In this document: positions 27,880 through 35,535 of the stretch, in pieces
Layout of the letters: every line of letters begins with the position of its first letter
Position numbering within the stretch: position 1 is the stretch's first letter
Assembly: GCA_900320085.1 (NCBI GenBank)
Contig: ONRC01000020.1
Location: 1 to 38,443, forward strand
Origin: an uncultured Eubacteriales bacterium
GTDB lineage: Bacteria; Bacillota; Clostridia; Christensenellales; Aristaeellaceae
DNA: 38,443 nucleotides
Direction of reading: 5' to 3'
Translations under genes and position numbers: made by a program
Notes under the pieces: model-generated
Told to the model about the DNA's origin: nothing
The model's input: only the letters and a program-made list of their open reading frames with translations
Database searches by the model: none

Positions 27880-27965
27880 GACAACAACAACTCCTTTTAA
27901 AATCCGAAATGCCTGACGGCATGTTTCGCTCGTTGTGAGGCAATTCACCACAAAACAGCCATTAT

Positions 27966-27994
27966 AGTATATCCATCAGGCGGCAGAATGTCAA
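27966..27994 (-). promoter_or_regulatory. Strong sigma-A promoter of the rpmH operon
   Basis: On the minus strand a perfect TTGACA (27994-27989), a 17-bp spacer, then TATACT (27971-27966). Confidence 0.88.
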
Positions 27995-28041
27995 GAGACT
28001 TTCGGAAAAGAATTTTATGCTTATCAGGAATCAGCAAAAAA

Positions 28042-28149
28042 AGAGTACAGATTCCAGAGTGCAGAGTTCAGATTTATAAAGTCAAATGATTTTCACTTCT
28101 TTTGTGAAAGCTGTATCACCTGTACTCTGCGCTCTGAACTCTGTACTCT
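28042..28149. repeat. MITE-like inverted repeat with heptamer-built arms (AGAGTNC type)
   Basis: The left arm (28042-28072) and right arm (28121-28149) are near-complementary over about 30 bp. Each arm is built of 7-bp units such as AGAGTAC, AGAGTGC and AGAGTTC. The 48-bp centre holds its own small stem, TTTCAC/GTGAAA (28091-28109). It lies between the coiled-coil gene and the rpmH promoter, so it may end the former's transcript. Confidence 0.75.
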
Positions 28150-28173
28150 AAAAGTAAAACCCTTTTTCTTTGC

Positions 28174-28800
28174 TTATTGCTGTCCAGCGTACTGCTGGCG
28201 CAGCGCGCGGACGGCCTCGGCCTGCTGGCTCATGCTCATATCCAGCTGTTCCATCAGCTGATTGATGGAATCGTGCACGCGGGCGGTGTAGGCTTCGCAG
28301 TCGCGGTGGGCGCTTTCCAGCATTTCCTGGGCTTCGGCCTGAGCGCGGGCCACGATTTCGCTGTCAGCCACCATCTGGGCGGCGCGGGCCTGGGCGTCAG
28401 CTACCAGCGCGTTGGCGCGGGTCTGGGCGTCGGCCACCATGGCGTTGGCCTGATCGGTGGAGGTGCGCAGGGTTTCGGCGGCGCGGGACTGAGCGTCGGC
28501 TACCATGGCGTTGGCTTCCTGCTTGGCGTTTTCCACAGCGCTCTGGGCTTCGGCGTTGGCATTGCGGGTGGTTTCTTCGGCGATGCGGTTGCTTTCGGAA
28601 ATGATGTTTTCTTCCTGGTCAATGATGGTCTTGGCGTTCTGCACGTCCACGGGAATGCTTTCTTCCAGGCGGCGCATCAGGCTGGAGAATTCTTCCTTGT
28701 CCAGCATGAATTTCTTGGTCAGCGGAATGGCCTTGGCTTCAGTCAGAAGCTGCTCCATACGGTCCAGCAGTTCAAAGGTCATCAGGCGATTGGTAGACAT
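28174..28800 (-). CDS. Coiled-coil protein with alanine-rich repeats (annotated as ATPase-like in Clostridia)
   Basis: The product is 208 aa from ATG 28800 with AAAGGAGG 9 nt upstream. An N-terminal segment (MSTNRLMTFELLDRMEQLLTEAKAIPLTKKFMLDKEEF) resembles the start of DivIVA-like or V-type-ATPase-subunit-H-like Clostridia proteins. The rest is one long coiled coil with repeated phrases: ANAMVADAQSRAA, ANAMVADAQTRAN, ANALVADAQARAA. There is no membrane helix or nucleotide-binding motif, so the common ATPase label is not supported. It follows coaD by 26 nt, in a rsmD-coaD transcript. A structural or cell-division scaffold role is plausible but unproven. Confidence 0.85.
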   Translation of the reverse strand: MSTNRLMTFELLDRMEQLLTEAKAIPLTKKFMLDKEEFSSLMRRLEESIPVDVQNAKTIIDQEENIISESNRIAEETTRNANAEAQSAVENAKQEANAMVADAQSRAAETLRTSTDQANAMVADAQTRANALVADAQARAAQMVADSEIVARAQAEAQEMLESAHRDCEAYTARVHDSINQLMEQLDMSMSQQAEAVRALRQQYAGQQ

Positions 28801-28826
28801 GGTACAAATCCTCCTTTATAAATGGT

Positions 28827-29327
28827 TCAAGGTTTGTCAAAGGCTGCCAGAACATCCGGCAGAACCTGAGAGGGAACATAATTGGAAATATCCGCGCCGA
28901 ACTGGGCAAGCTGGCGTACCATACTGGCGCTCACGTCCGCGAGGCCGGGCGCTGCCGGCAGGAAAAGGGTTTCCAGTCCGGGGTCCAGCTGGCCGTTGAT
29001 GTGGGCCATGGTGGTTTCGCTGTCCAAATCCGCGCCGTTCCGTACGCCGCGCACCACCACCCGGATACCGGTTTTCTGGGTCAGGCGGGCCAGCAGGCCG
29101 GGCCAGGCGATAATTTCCACGTTGGGAATATCCTCGCAGGCGCGTTTCAGCATATCCATCCGCTGCTCCACGGAAAAGCAGCCCTGCTTGTCCGGGTTGT
29201 GCAGCACGCCCACCACCACGGTGTCAAAGATGCCCGCTGCCCGCCTGATAATATCCAGGTGGCCCAGCGTCACGGGATCGAAGCTGCCAGGGTAGAGACA
29301 GCAATGCTTGCCATACTTGCAGGTCAT
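28827..29327 (-). CDS. coaD: Phosphopantetheine adenylyltransferase
   Basis: The product is 166 aa. It transfers AMP from ATP to 4'-phosphopantetheine, the penultimate step of coenzyme A synthesis. The nucleotidyltransferase signature is clear: YPGSFDPVTLGHLDII with the catalytic histidine in TLGH, RGVRNGADLDSE, and the late VSASMVRQLAQFGADISNYVP. GGAGG lies just before the ATG at 29327, which overlaps the rsmD stop (ATGA). The frame stays open upstream to 29900, but that part is the shadow of rsmD. Confidence 0.97.
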   Translation of the reverse strand: MTCKYGKHCCLYPGSFDPVTLGHLDIIRRAAGIFDTVVVGVLHNPDKQGCFSVEQRMDMLKRACEDIPNVEIIAWPGLLARLTQKTGIRVVVRGVRNGADLDSETTMAHINGQLDPGLETLFLPAAPGLADVSASMVRQLAQFGADISNYVPSQVLPDVLAAFDKP

Positions 29328-29887
29328 TCCTCCGCCTCCCCGCTTGTCAGCCGGTATAAGCCCACGCCTGCCGCGCCGTACTCCCGATGATCGGTCAGCG
29401 TCAGCGGCGGCAGAATGTCCGGCGGCGTTTCCCGTCCGTGCTCCACGACGATCGTGCCGTCCGGTTTCAACAGATTGCATTCCACAATCATCTGGCAAAT
29501 CGGCACGGTGGACATGCGGTAGGGCGGGTCCAGAAAAATCAGGTCGAAAGCGTCGCCCTTTTTCTGCAAAGCGCTCAGAGCGGCGGTATCCTTCATGCGA
29601 AGGAGCCTGACCTTTTCCCCGCAGCCCAGGGTGTCGATATTCTCCTGAATGACCGCGCAGGCTTTGGCGCTCAGATCGCAGACCACCGCGCTGTCCGCCC
29701 CCCGGCTGACGGCCTCCAGCGCCAGCGCGCCGCTGCCGCCGTACAAGTCCAGCACCCTGGCCCCGTAAACCCTGCTGCCCAGGATTGAAAACAGCGCTTC
29801 CTTCACCCGGTCGGCGGTGGGGCGGGTGTCCATACCCTCGGGGGCTTTCAGTTTCCGGGAGCGCATTTCTCCGGCAATGATCCTCAT
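29324..29887 (-). CDS. rsmD: 16S rRNA (guanine(966)-N(2))-methyltransferase
   Basis: The product is 187 aa. It methylates G966 of 16S rRNA using S-adenosylmethionine. Features: MRIIAGEMRSRKLKAPEG, RPTADRVKEALFSIL, the SAM-binding VLDLYGGSGALALEAVSRG, and the catalytic FLDPPYR. AAAGGAAA lies before the ATG at 29887. It is translationally coupled to coaD, the standard rsmD-coaD pair of Firmicutes. Confidence 0.96.
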   Translation of the reverse strand: MRIIAGEMRSRKLKAPEGMDTRPTADRVKEALFSILGSRVYGARVLDLYGGSGALALEAVSRGADSAVVCDLSAKACAVIQENIDTLGCGEKVRLLRMKDTAALSALQKKGDAFDLIFLDPPYRMSTVPICQMIVECNLLKPDGTIVVEHGRETPPDILPPLTLTDHREYGAAGVGLYRLTSGEAEE

Positions 29888-29928
29888 GGTTTCCTTTCAC
29901 TCATAGTAGAATTTAGCATACAGAGGGT

Positions 29929-30130
29929 ATTGGGGGAGAATCCCCCCAATTCTGATCCGCAGCGGCGGCGTGTACGCCGCGAGGACTGAAAATTTCTTGA
30001 AGGAACGAAGATGACTGAAAGAAATTTTCTTTCCTTGCGGTTTTTCCGCCCGGGAGCGAAGCGACAGGAAAAACCGTTGGGGGGAACGCGGGGGTATGAA
30101 ATACCCACCCGCGAGCTGCCAAAGGCAGCT
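29929..30130. repeat. Run of six hairpins filling the rsmD upstream gap
   Basis: Six successive inverted repeats fill about 200 bp: ATTGGGGG/CCCCCAAT (29929-29950), GCGGCGT/ACGCCGC (29965-29980), GAAAATTTCTT/AAGAAATTTTC (29988-30029), CGGTTTTTCC/GGAAAAACCG (30038-30076), GGGTAT/ATACCC inside a GCGGG/CCCGC pair (about 30088-30112) and AGCTGCC/GGCAGCT (30114-30130). The last touches the stop of the membrane-protein gene. No gene is credible here. The layout resembles the ladder at 2045-2290, with different stems. Confidence 0.75.
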
Positions 30131-30945
30131 TAGATGATCTCGTTCTTCTTCTGCGTCCGCGCCTGACGGGCCTTGATGGCCTTCTTGCGCTTGCGCTGGG
30201 CGCGCTTGTTGCTGCTGGAAATGCCGCCATGAATCATGGCGCGGCTGCGGGGGCCGGTCAGATATCCGATGGGGAAGCCCAGCAGGGGCAGGGAGGCCAG
30301 GATCGGGCTGAGCCGGTCAAAGAGCAACAGCAGGTCGGGCCGGTCCACCGTGGCGATGTTGGCGAAGGGGAAAATCAGCACCCGGGCCACCATCCGCAGA
30401 ATGTCCAGAATGCCCAGGCCGCCTTCCCGGGTGTAGTAGGCCAGCGGCGCGGCAATCTCCTCCTGGCTGGCGTAGCCGCCCACCCAGCGGGGCAGGGATT
30501 GCAGGATATAGACCTGCTTGGTGGCGGTCAGGGCGTGGGGGAGGGTCAGAAGGATCACGGGAATCGCTCCGATCAGGGCGATGATCCAGCCCTTCCCGGC
30601 GCGGTAGCAGCGCTCCCTGTCTTTGGCGTCCACAGGCTTGCCGCTCTCCTGGCGGGCATAAGCGATCTCGCCAAAGGCCACTTCGTTTTCACCCAAGCGA
30701 GAACCGTCCATATATACAATCAAGGCGCAAATCAGCACCATGATCAGGTTCAGCGCCGTGCGCACCGCGAAGCCGCCGAACTGCAGCGCGCTGCCCACGA
30801 TCAGATACAGGAACGCGAACATCAGGTAATACGCCATCAGGCGCAGGCCCCGCTTTGCAGCCGCGCCGTCGAAAAGATTTCCCTTCAGATACGGCTTAAA
30901 CACCAGCGGCGTTTTGTTCTTGACGGATTTGGATTGATTCTGCAT
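30130..30945 (-). CDS. Polytopic membrane protein of unknown function
   Basis: The product is 271 aa from ATG 30945 (MQNQSKSVKNKTPLVFKPYLKG); GAGGA lies about 11 nt upstream and overlaps the alr stop. The longer frame to 31044 runs into alr. About five hydrophobic segments are visible (LMAYYLMFAFLYLIVGSAL, ALNLIMVLICALIVYM, WIIALIGAIPVILLTLP, MVARVLIFPFANI and SPILASLPLLGFPIGYLTG). The C-terminus is strongly basic (SNKRAQRKRKKAIKARQART), fitting a cytoplasmic tail. I do not recognise the family. It is co-transcribed with alr, 7 bp downstream. Confidence 0.8.
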   Translation of the reverse strand: MQNQSKSVKNKTPLVFKPYLKGNLFDGAAAKRGLRLMAYYLMFAFLYLIVGSALQFGGFAVRTALNLIMVLICALIVYMDGSRLGENEVAFGEIAYARQESGKPVDAKDRERCYRAGKGWIIALIGAIPVILLTLPHALTATKQVYILQSLPRWVGGYASQEEIAAPLAYYTREGGLGILDILRMVARVLIFPFANIATVDRPDLLLLFDRLSPILASLPLLGFPIGYLTGPRSRAMIHGGISSSNKRAQRKRKKAIKARQARTQKKNEII

Positions 30946-30952
30946 GACGGTT

Positions 30953-32065
30953 TCATTCCTCGTTTTGATAAACAATGGGCACCCTGGCCGTGGCGGCCAG
31001 CAGCATTTCATAGCTGATCGTGCCCGCCCAGGAGGCCAGCTCATCGGCGGTGATTTCCTCGCCGCCCTGCCTGCCCAGCAGTACCACGGGCGCGCCGAGA
31101 TACAGTTCTTCGGGCGGTACGTTCGTCACGTCGGCCATGATCTGATCCATGCACACCCGGCCGATGACCGGGCAGCGCCTCCTGCCGATCAGCACGGAGG
31201 CTTTGCCGGACAGGGCGCGGTGATACCCGTCGCCGTAGCCCACGGGCAATGTCGCCACCCGCATGGGCTTTTTCGCTGTGTAGGTGCAGCCGTAGCTGAC
31301 GCAGGCCCCGGCGGGCAGCTCTTTGATGTACACGATTTCCGTATGCCAGGATAATGCGGGCCGCAGCTCCGGCGCTTCCGGAATCGGCGCGCAGCCGTAG
31401 AGCGAAATGCCTTGCCGCGTCATATCGTACCGCGCCTGGGGATACCGCAGGCTGGCCGCGCTGGCGGCGGCGTGAATCAGGATGCCTTTGGGCAGCAGCG
31501 AAACCATCCGGTCGAATGCTTCGATTTGCTTGAAGGAATAAGCGTCGCTGTCCCCGTCCGCGTCGGCGAAGTGGGTGAAGGCCCCGGTCAGCCGCACGTG
31601 AGGAGACGCTTCAATCGCTTTCAGCACTTCTTGCAGTTCCGCTTCCGTGCGCACACCGATGCGGCCCATGCCGGTATCGCATTTGAGGTGCACGTCCACC
31701 GTCGTATTCAGCCGGGCCGCCGCTTCCTCCAGCAGCCGCACCCGCTCGGGATCGAACACCGTCTGGGTCAGGCAGTTGCGTGCACTGGCTTCCGCGCCGC
31801 GCTCGTTCACCGCGCCCAGCACCAGGATGGGCGCTGCCACGCCCGCTTCCCGCAGGTGTTCGCCCTCCTCGGGAATCGCCACGCCCAACCAGTCCGCGCC
31901 GTGCAGCAGCGCGGTTTTTGCTACCTGCGCCAGCCCATGCCCGTAGGCGTTGGCCTTCACCACCGCCAGCATGTGGGGCGTGGGCGCTGTCGCCTGTCTC
32001 AGCGTCGCCGTGTTTGCGGCAATCGCCCGCAAATCCACCCGGATGTATGTTCCCCGATACTGCAA
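30953..32065 (-). CDS. alr: Alanine racemase
   Basis: The product is 370 aa. It interconverts L- and D-alanine with PLP, supplying D-alanine for peptidoglycan. The PLP lysine is K37 in AVVKANAYGHG; the second catalytic base is the tyrosine in SYGCTYTAKKP, followed by LPVGYGDGYHR. I chose TTG 32065 as start because GGAGG lies 6 nt before it; the upstream ATG at 32083 coincides with the promoter -10 box, so it cannot be in the transcript. The start gives MQYRGTYIRVDLRAIAAN, which matches the family N-terminus. The downstream membrane-protein gene is in the same transcript. Confidence 0.95.
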   Translation of the reverse strand: MQYRGTYIRVDLRAIAANTATLRQATAPTPHMLAVVKANAYGHGLAQVAKTALLHGADWLGVAIPEEGEHLREAGVAAPILVLGAVNERGAEASARNCLTQTVFDPERVRLLEEAAARLNTTVDVHLKCDTGMGRIGVRTEAELQEVLKAIEASPHVRLTGAFTHFADADGDSDAYSFKQIEAFDRMVSLLPKGILIHAAASAASLRYPQARYDMTRQGISLYGCAPIPEAPELRPALSWHTEIVYIKELPAGACVSYGCTYTAKKPMRVATLPVGYGDGYHRALSGKASVLIGRRRCPVIGRVCMDQIMADVTNVPPEELYLGAPVVLLGRQGGEEITADELASWAGTISYEMLLAATARVPIVYQNEE

Positions 32066-32081
32066 AACTGCCTCCAAATAC

Positions 32082-32110
32082 ATTATAGCATAATATGGCA
32101 AAACAGGAAA
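32082..32110 (-). promoter_or_regulatory. Probable alr promoter
   Basis: On the minus strand a perfect TATAAT (32087-32082) has a poor -35 (TTTCCT) 17 bp upstream. The -10 box overlaps a false ATG start, and the leader would be only about 10 nt. Confidence 0.55.
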
Positions 32111-32125
32111 GAAGTTTTTTCAGGG

Positions 32126-32273
32126 AGGAGGTAGGAAGTAGGAGGTAGGAAGTAGGAGGTTTTATAATGTCTTTGCGCTTTTGAAATGATAAAGCGAATC
32201 ATGCAAAAGAAATGAAAAGCTTCCTAACCTCCTACCTCCTACCTCCTACTTCCTACCTCCTACTTCCTACCTC
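32126..32273. repeat. MITE-like inverted repeat with heptamer-built arms (GGAGGTA/GGAAGTA)
   Basis: The left arm (about 32126-32161) is a tandem of the 7-mers GGAGGTA and GGAAGTA. The right arm (32226-32273) is the same sequence inverted and about two units longer. The complementary part exceeds 30 bp, with a 64-bp centre. The right arm reaches the iorB stop codon. The RNA hairpin could stop or stabilise the iorAB transcript. The arms read AGGAGG repeatedly, so each could mimic a Shine-Dalgarno or sequester one. Confidence 0.8.
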
Positions 32274-32832
32274 ATTCCTTCATCCCCGCCCTGAACGCCT
32301 TCAAATTGGTTTCCAGGGTCTTGGCGGGCACGCAGGCGGCGATGGCGCTTTCCCATTTTTCCTGGGGCCAGTCCATAAACCGGCTCAGCACGCCCAGCAG
32401 CACGATGTTGATTGCGCGCGCGTTCCCGGCCTCCTCCGCCAATGTCAGGGCGTCCAGCAGCACGGTTTTTTCCTGGGAGGGATTGACCTGCGGATACGTG
32501 GCGTTGCCCATGATGACGGGCATGGGCAGGATCTCCTGGGTGTTGGAAATCAGCACGCCGTCTTTCTTGAGGAAGTATTCCGCCCGCAGCGCTTCCAGCT
32601 TTTCAAAGGAAAGCACGAAGTCCGCTTCGCCGGGGTCGATGAGGGGAGAATGCACGTCGCTTCCGATGCGGACATACGTGATCACGCTGCCGCCTCGCTG
32701 GCTCATGCCGTGCACCTCGCTGACCTTCACGTTTTCGCCCATGTCCAGCGCCAGGTAGCCCAAAATTTTACTGGTGAGCAGGATGCCCTGGCCGCCCACG
32801 CCCACGATGATGATATTGGTGTTCTTCATCAT
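32272..32832 (-). CDS. iorB: Indolepyruvate:ferredoxin oxidoreductase, beta (gamma-domain) subunit
   Basis: The product is 186 aa from ATG 32832, which overlaps the iorA stop (ATGA); ATG 32829 is equally possible. GGAGGCGAGGA lies upstream. The sequence begins with NTNIIIVGVGGQGILLTSKILGYLAL, the POR gamma-type fold, followed by VSEVHGMSQRGGSV, PSQEKTVLLDAL and NIVLLGVLSRFM. With IorA it oxidises aryl pyruvates from Trp, Phe and Tyr breakdown to aryl-acetyl-CoA and reduced ferredoxin. Its frame extends to 32877 but not with family similarity. Confidence 0.94.
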   Translation of the reverse strand: MMKNTNIIIVGVGGQGILLTSKILGYLALDMGENVKVSEVHGMSQRGGSVITYVRIGSDVHSPLIDPGEADFVLSFEKLEALRAEYFLKKDGVLISNTQEILPMPVIMGNATYPQVNPSQEKTVLLDALTLAEEAGNARAINIVLLGVLSRFMDWPQEKWESAIAACVPAKTLETNLKAFRAGMKE

Positions 32833-34544
32833 TCCTCGCCTCCTTGAATGGCGCCGAAGGGGCACACCTGCTTGCACAGGCCGCAGCCCACGCAGAGGGT
32901 GTGGTCAATGACCACGCCTTTGTCGGTCTTGATGAGCGCCGGGCAGCCGATCTTCATGCAGGCCCCGCAGTTGCGGCAGTTCTCGATGTGGGAAGGCTCC
33001 TTCCTGCGCTTATCCAGCAGGGCGCAGGGACGCCGCGCGATAACCACGGACACGTGGTCGGCTTCGGTTTCTTCCTTTAGTATTTGGGTAAACTCTTTCA
33101 GATTATGCGGGTCGCACACGCGCACGGTGGCCCCGATGGCTTCGCACAGCGCTTCCAGGTTCAGCTGGGGCGCGGGGTCGCCCAGGATGTTTTTGCCGGA
33201 CGCGGCGTTCTGCTGATGCCCCGTCATGCCGGTGATGCGGTTGTCCAGGATCACGGTGGTGGTGGAAGCGCCGCCGTAGACCGCGTCCACCAGGGGCGTG
33301 ATGCCGCTGTGGATGAAGGTGGAATCGCCCAGCACCGCCACGGCCTTCTTGGAGAATTCCTTACCCCGGGCCTTTTCCGCGCCGTGGGCCATGCCAACGG
33401 AAGCGCCCATGCACAGGGTGGAATCCATCAGGTTGATGGGCGGCAGGGCGCACAGGGTGTAGCAGCCGATGTCGCCAAACACGGTCAGGCCCAGCTTCTT
33501 CATGGCGAAGAACGTGGCCCGGTGGGGGCAGCCGGGGCACAGCACCGGAGGCCGTCCGGGCAGCGCGGCTTCGGCGGGGGCTTCCGCGCCGTCGCCAAAG
33601 AGCTGGCGGATCTTGGCGGCGGAGAGTTCGCCCTGCAGGCCGGTCTTGTCCTTGCCGGACACTTCGATGCCCATGTTCCGGATGTCCCGCTCGAATACGG
33701 GCTCCAGTTCCTCAATGACGACCAGTTTTTCCACCTGGCTGGCGAAGGAGCGGATCATGTCCTCGGGCAGGGGATAGGTCATGCCCAGCTTCAACACGCT
33801 GGCGTCCGGCAGCGCTTCGCGGACATACTGGTACACCACGCCGCCGCAAACCACGCCCAGCTTTTTATCCCGCATTTCGACGCGGTTGATGGGCAATTCG
33901 TTGGCGTCCTTTGCCAGCTTCTTTTCCCGCGCTTCCACCACGACGTGGCGCTTCCGGGCCATGCCGGGCATCATCACGTATTTCTGAGGGTTCTTTTCAT
34001 AATTCTTCAGCGGCACCTCGGCGCGTTCGCCCACATCCACCGGGGACCGGGAATGGGCCAAGCGGGTGGTCAGGCGCAGGAACACGGGGGTGTCGTACTG
34101 CTCGGAAATATCATAGGCCAGCTTGGTAAAGTCCAGGCATTCCTGGCTGTCGGCGGGCTCCAGGACAGGAATGTGCGCGCTGCGGGCGATCATGCGGGTA
34201 TCCTGCTCGTTCTGGCTGGAGTGCATGAAGGGGTCGTCCGCCGCGGCGATCACCAGGCCGCCGTTGACGCCGGTGTAGGCCGCGGTGAACAGCGGGTCCG
34301 CAGCCACGTTCACGCCAACGTGCTTCATGCAGGACAGCGCCCGCGCGCCTACCATGCAGGCGCCAAAGCTGGTTTCCACGGCCACCTTTTCATTGGGGGC
34401 CCACTGGCAGTTCATTTCAGGATACTTGGCGCAGAACTCGGTGATTTCCGTGCTGGGCGTGCCGGGATAGCTGCTCACTACCCGCACCCCGGCCTCGTAG
34501 GCCCCGCGGGCCACCGCTTCGTTGCCGATCATCAGTTTTTTCAT
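32829..34544 (-). CDS. iorA: Indolepyruvate:ferredoxin oxidoreductase, alpha subunit
   Basis: The product is 571 aa. Pyrimidine-binding and transketolase-like region comes first (MIGNEAVARGAYEAGVRVVSSYPGTPSTEI), with CPGCPHRATFFAMKKLG and the TPP-binding region GDIGCYTLCALPPINLMD later. The C-terminus has two ferredoxin-type 4Fe-4S clusters (CRNCGACMKIGCP and CVGCGLCKQVCPFGAI), as typical of IorA in anaerobes. GAGGGA lies 7 nt before the ATG. It is translationally coupled to iorB. The enzyme is oxygen-sensitive, supporting an anaerobic lifestyle. A TATAAT near 34637 (minus strand) is the likely promoter -10. Confidence 0.96.
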   Translation of the reverse strand: MKKLMIGNEAVARGAYEAGVRVVSSYPGTPSTEITEFCAKYPEMNCQWAPNEKVAVETSFGACMVGARALSCMKHVGVNVAADPLFTAAYTGVNGGLVIAAADDPFMHSSQNEQDTRMIARSAHIPVLEPADSQECLDFTKLAYDISEQYDTPVFLRLTTRLAHSRSPVDVGERAEVPLKNYEKNPQKYVMMPGMARKRHVVVEAREKKLAKDANELPINRVEMRDKKLGVVCGGVVYQYVREALPDASVLKLGMTYPLPEDMIRSFASQVEKLVVIEELEPVFERDIRNMGIEVSGKDKTGLQGELSAAKIRQLFGDGAEAPAEAALPGRPPVLCPGCPHRATFFAMKKLGLTVFGDIGCYTLCALPPINLMDSTLCMGASVGMAHGAEKARGKEFSKKAVAVLGDSTFIHSGITPLVDAVYGGASTTTVILDNRITGMTGHQQNAASGKNILGDPAPQLNLEALCEAIGATVRVCDPHNLKEFTQILKEETEADHVSVVIARRPCALLDKRRKEPSHIENCRNCGACMKIGCPALIKTDKGVVIDHTLCVGCGLCKQVCPFGAIQGGEE

Positions 34545-34685
34545 GAAAGATTCCCTCGCTTGTTTTCGTTCTGTATGAGATGGAAAGCCGAAAAACTTTC
34601 CGTTTCAACGATTTGTCGGTGATATGGGATCAAATGAAATTATATCAAACTGCGGGAAAAAAGAAAAGTATTAAATTTGTTCCAC

Positions 34686-35354
34686 TTAGTACAGGATCAG
34701 CTTGCTGACCATGGAAACCGGCACCCAGGCGCGGCGGTACTGGGTCAGGCCGTTGTCATAGCATTCGATCTGCACATAATCGCCGCTGCCGCTGTCAGCA
34801 TAGCCGAACACGGCGCAGGAAGCGTAAGCGGGCAACGCGCGGGCGATTGCGGCATAGCTGCTCCCCGGGCCATACCGCCCGGTCACGCTGCCCGTCAGGC
34901 GGCATTCGCCGATCTGGTATTCCTCGGGGATGGCGTTCAGGTTCAGTCCGTTAAAGCGTTTCACCCCTGTGTAAGCCCGGTACCAGGCTCCGCTGTAACG
35001 AAATTCCACCTGCACCCACCAGATGTTATTCCGGCTGTCGTAGGCGCGGGACAGTACGTAAACACTGTGTCCGGCGGAAAAGAAGCTGCCGGGCTCGTCA
35101 TAGTTGGTGCTGGGGCCGGTACGGGTAGCCAGACGGCTGTTCAGCGTGGCGTTCACATAAGCGTAGCTGGTATAGTTTCCGTTCCATGTGCTGGGCGAAG
35201 AACCATAAACGGGCTTGGCCGTCCCGCACACCGGGCAGAAATTGAGGGTGTTCTGGGTGCCGCACTGAGGACAGTACCAGGTTTCAGCCAGCGCCGTCGG
35301 AAGGACGGCCAGCAGCAGCGCTGCGGCAAGCAAGACAGCAAATCCTTTTTTCAT
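34686..35354 (-). CDS. Secreted protein with N-terminal zinc ribbon and SH3-like domains
   Basis: The product is 222 aa with AAAGGAAG before the ATG. Signal peptide (MKKGFAVLLAAALLLAVLPTALA) is followed directly by a zinc-ribbon motif, CPQCGTQN..FCPVCG, a form usual in cytoplasmic proteins and rare outside the membrane. After a Ser/Thr/Asn/Tyr-rich linker there are two segments that look like bacterial SH3 (SH3_3) domains: LATRTGPSTNYDEPG with YDSRNNIWWVQVEF, and LTGSVTGRYGPGSSYAAIA with GDYVQIECYDNG. SH3 domains bind cell wall peptides, so attachment to the envelope is likely. The zinc ribbon's role is unknown. Confidence 0.85.
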   Translation of the reverse strand: MKKGFAVLLAAALLLAVLPTALAETWYCPQCGTQNTLNFCPVCGTAKPVYGSSPSTWNGNYTSYAYVNATLNSRLATRTGPSTNYDEPGSFFSAGHSVYVLSRAYDSRNNIWWVQVEFRYSGAWYRAYTGVKRFNGLNLNAIPEEYQIGECRLTGSVTGRYGPGSSYAAIARALPAYASCAVFGYADSGSGDYVQIECYDNGLTQYRRAWVPVSMVSKLILY

Positions 35355-35411
35355 GTGTCTTTCTTCCTTTCGTATTCACGTTTCTGGTCACGTCGTTTCC
35401 GCCCTTATGGT

Positions 35412-35440
35412 ATCATAGAAACCTGGAAAAGTAAAGGCAA
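35412..35440 (-). promoter_or_regulatory. Promoter of the zinc-ribbon/SH3 gene
   Basis: On the minus strand TTGCCT (35440-35435), a 17-bp spacer, then TATGAT (35417-35412), about 58 bp before the start. Confidence 0.6.
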
Positions 35441-35535
35441 AATGCGGGCCGGAGGCCCCGCTCCGTGGAAAAAAGCGTGGAAATATCTTCCGGCTTGCTG
35501 TATAATGGGGTCAGTATTGATTGGAGGGACAAACG

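Noticed and set aside
27880..28173. Chromosomal replication origin next to rpmH
   Set aside because: No dnaA gene and no cluster of TTATCCACA-type boxes was seen.
28827..29900. 357-codon version of CoaD
   Set aside because: The upstream two-thirds is rsmD read in another frame; the CoaD start at 29327 has a proper Shine-Dalgarno.
33084..34622. 512-codon plus-strand frame
   Set aside because: Antisense shadow of iorA, whose conserved motifs are unmistakable.
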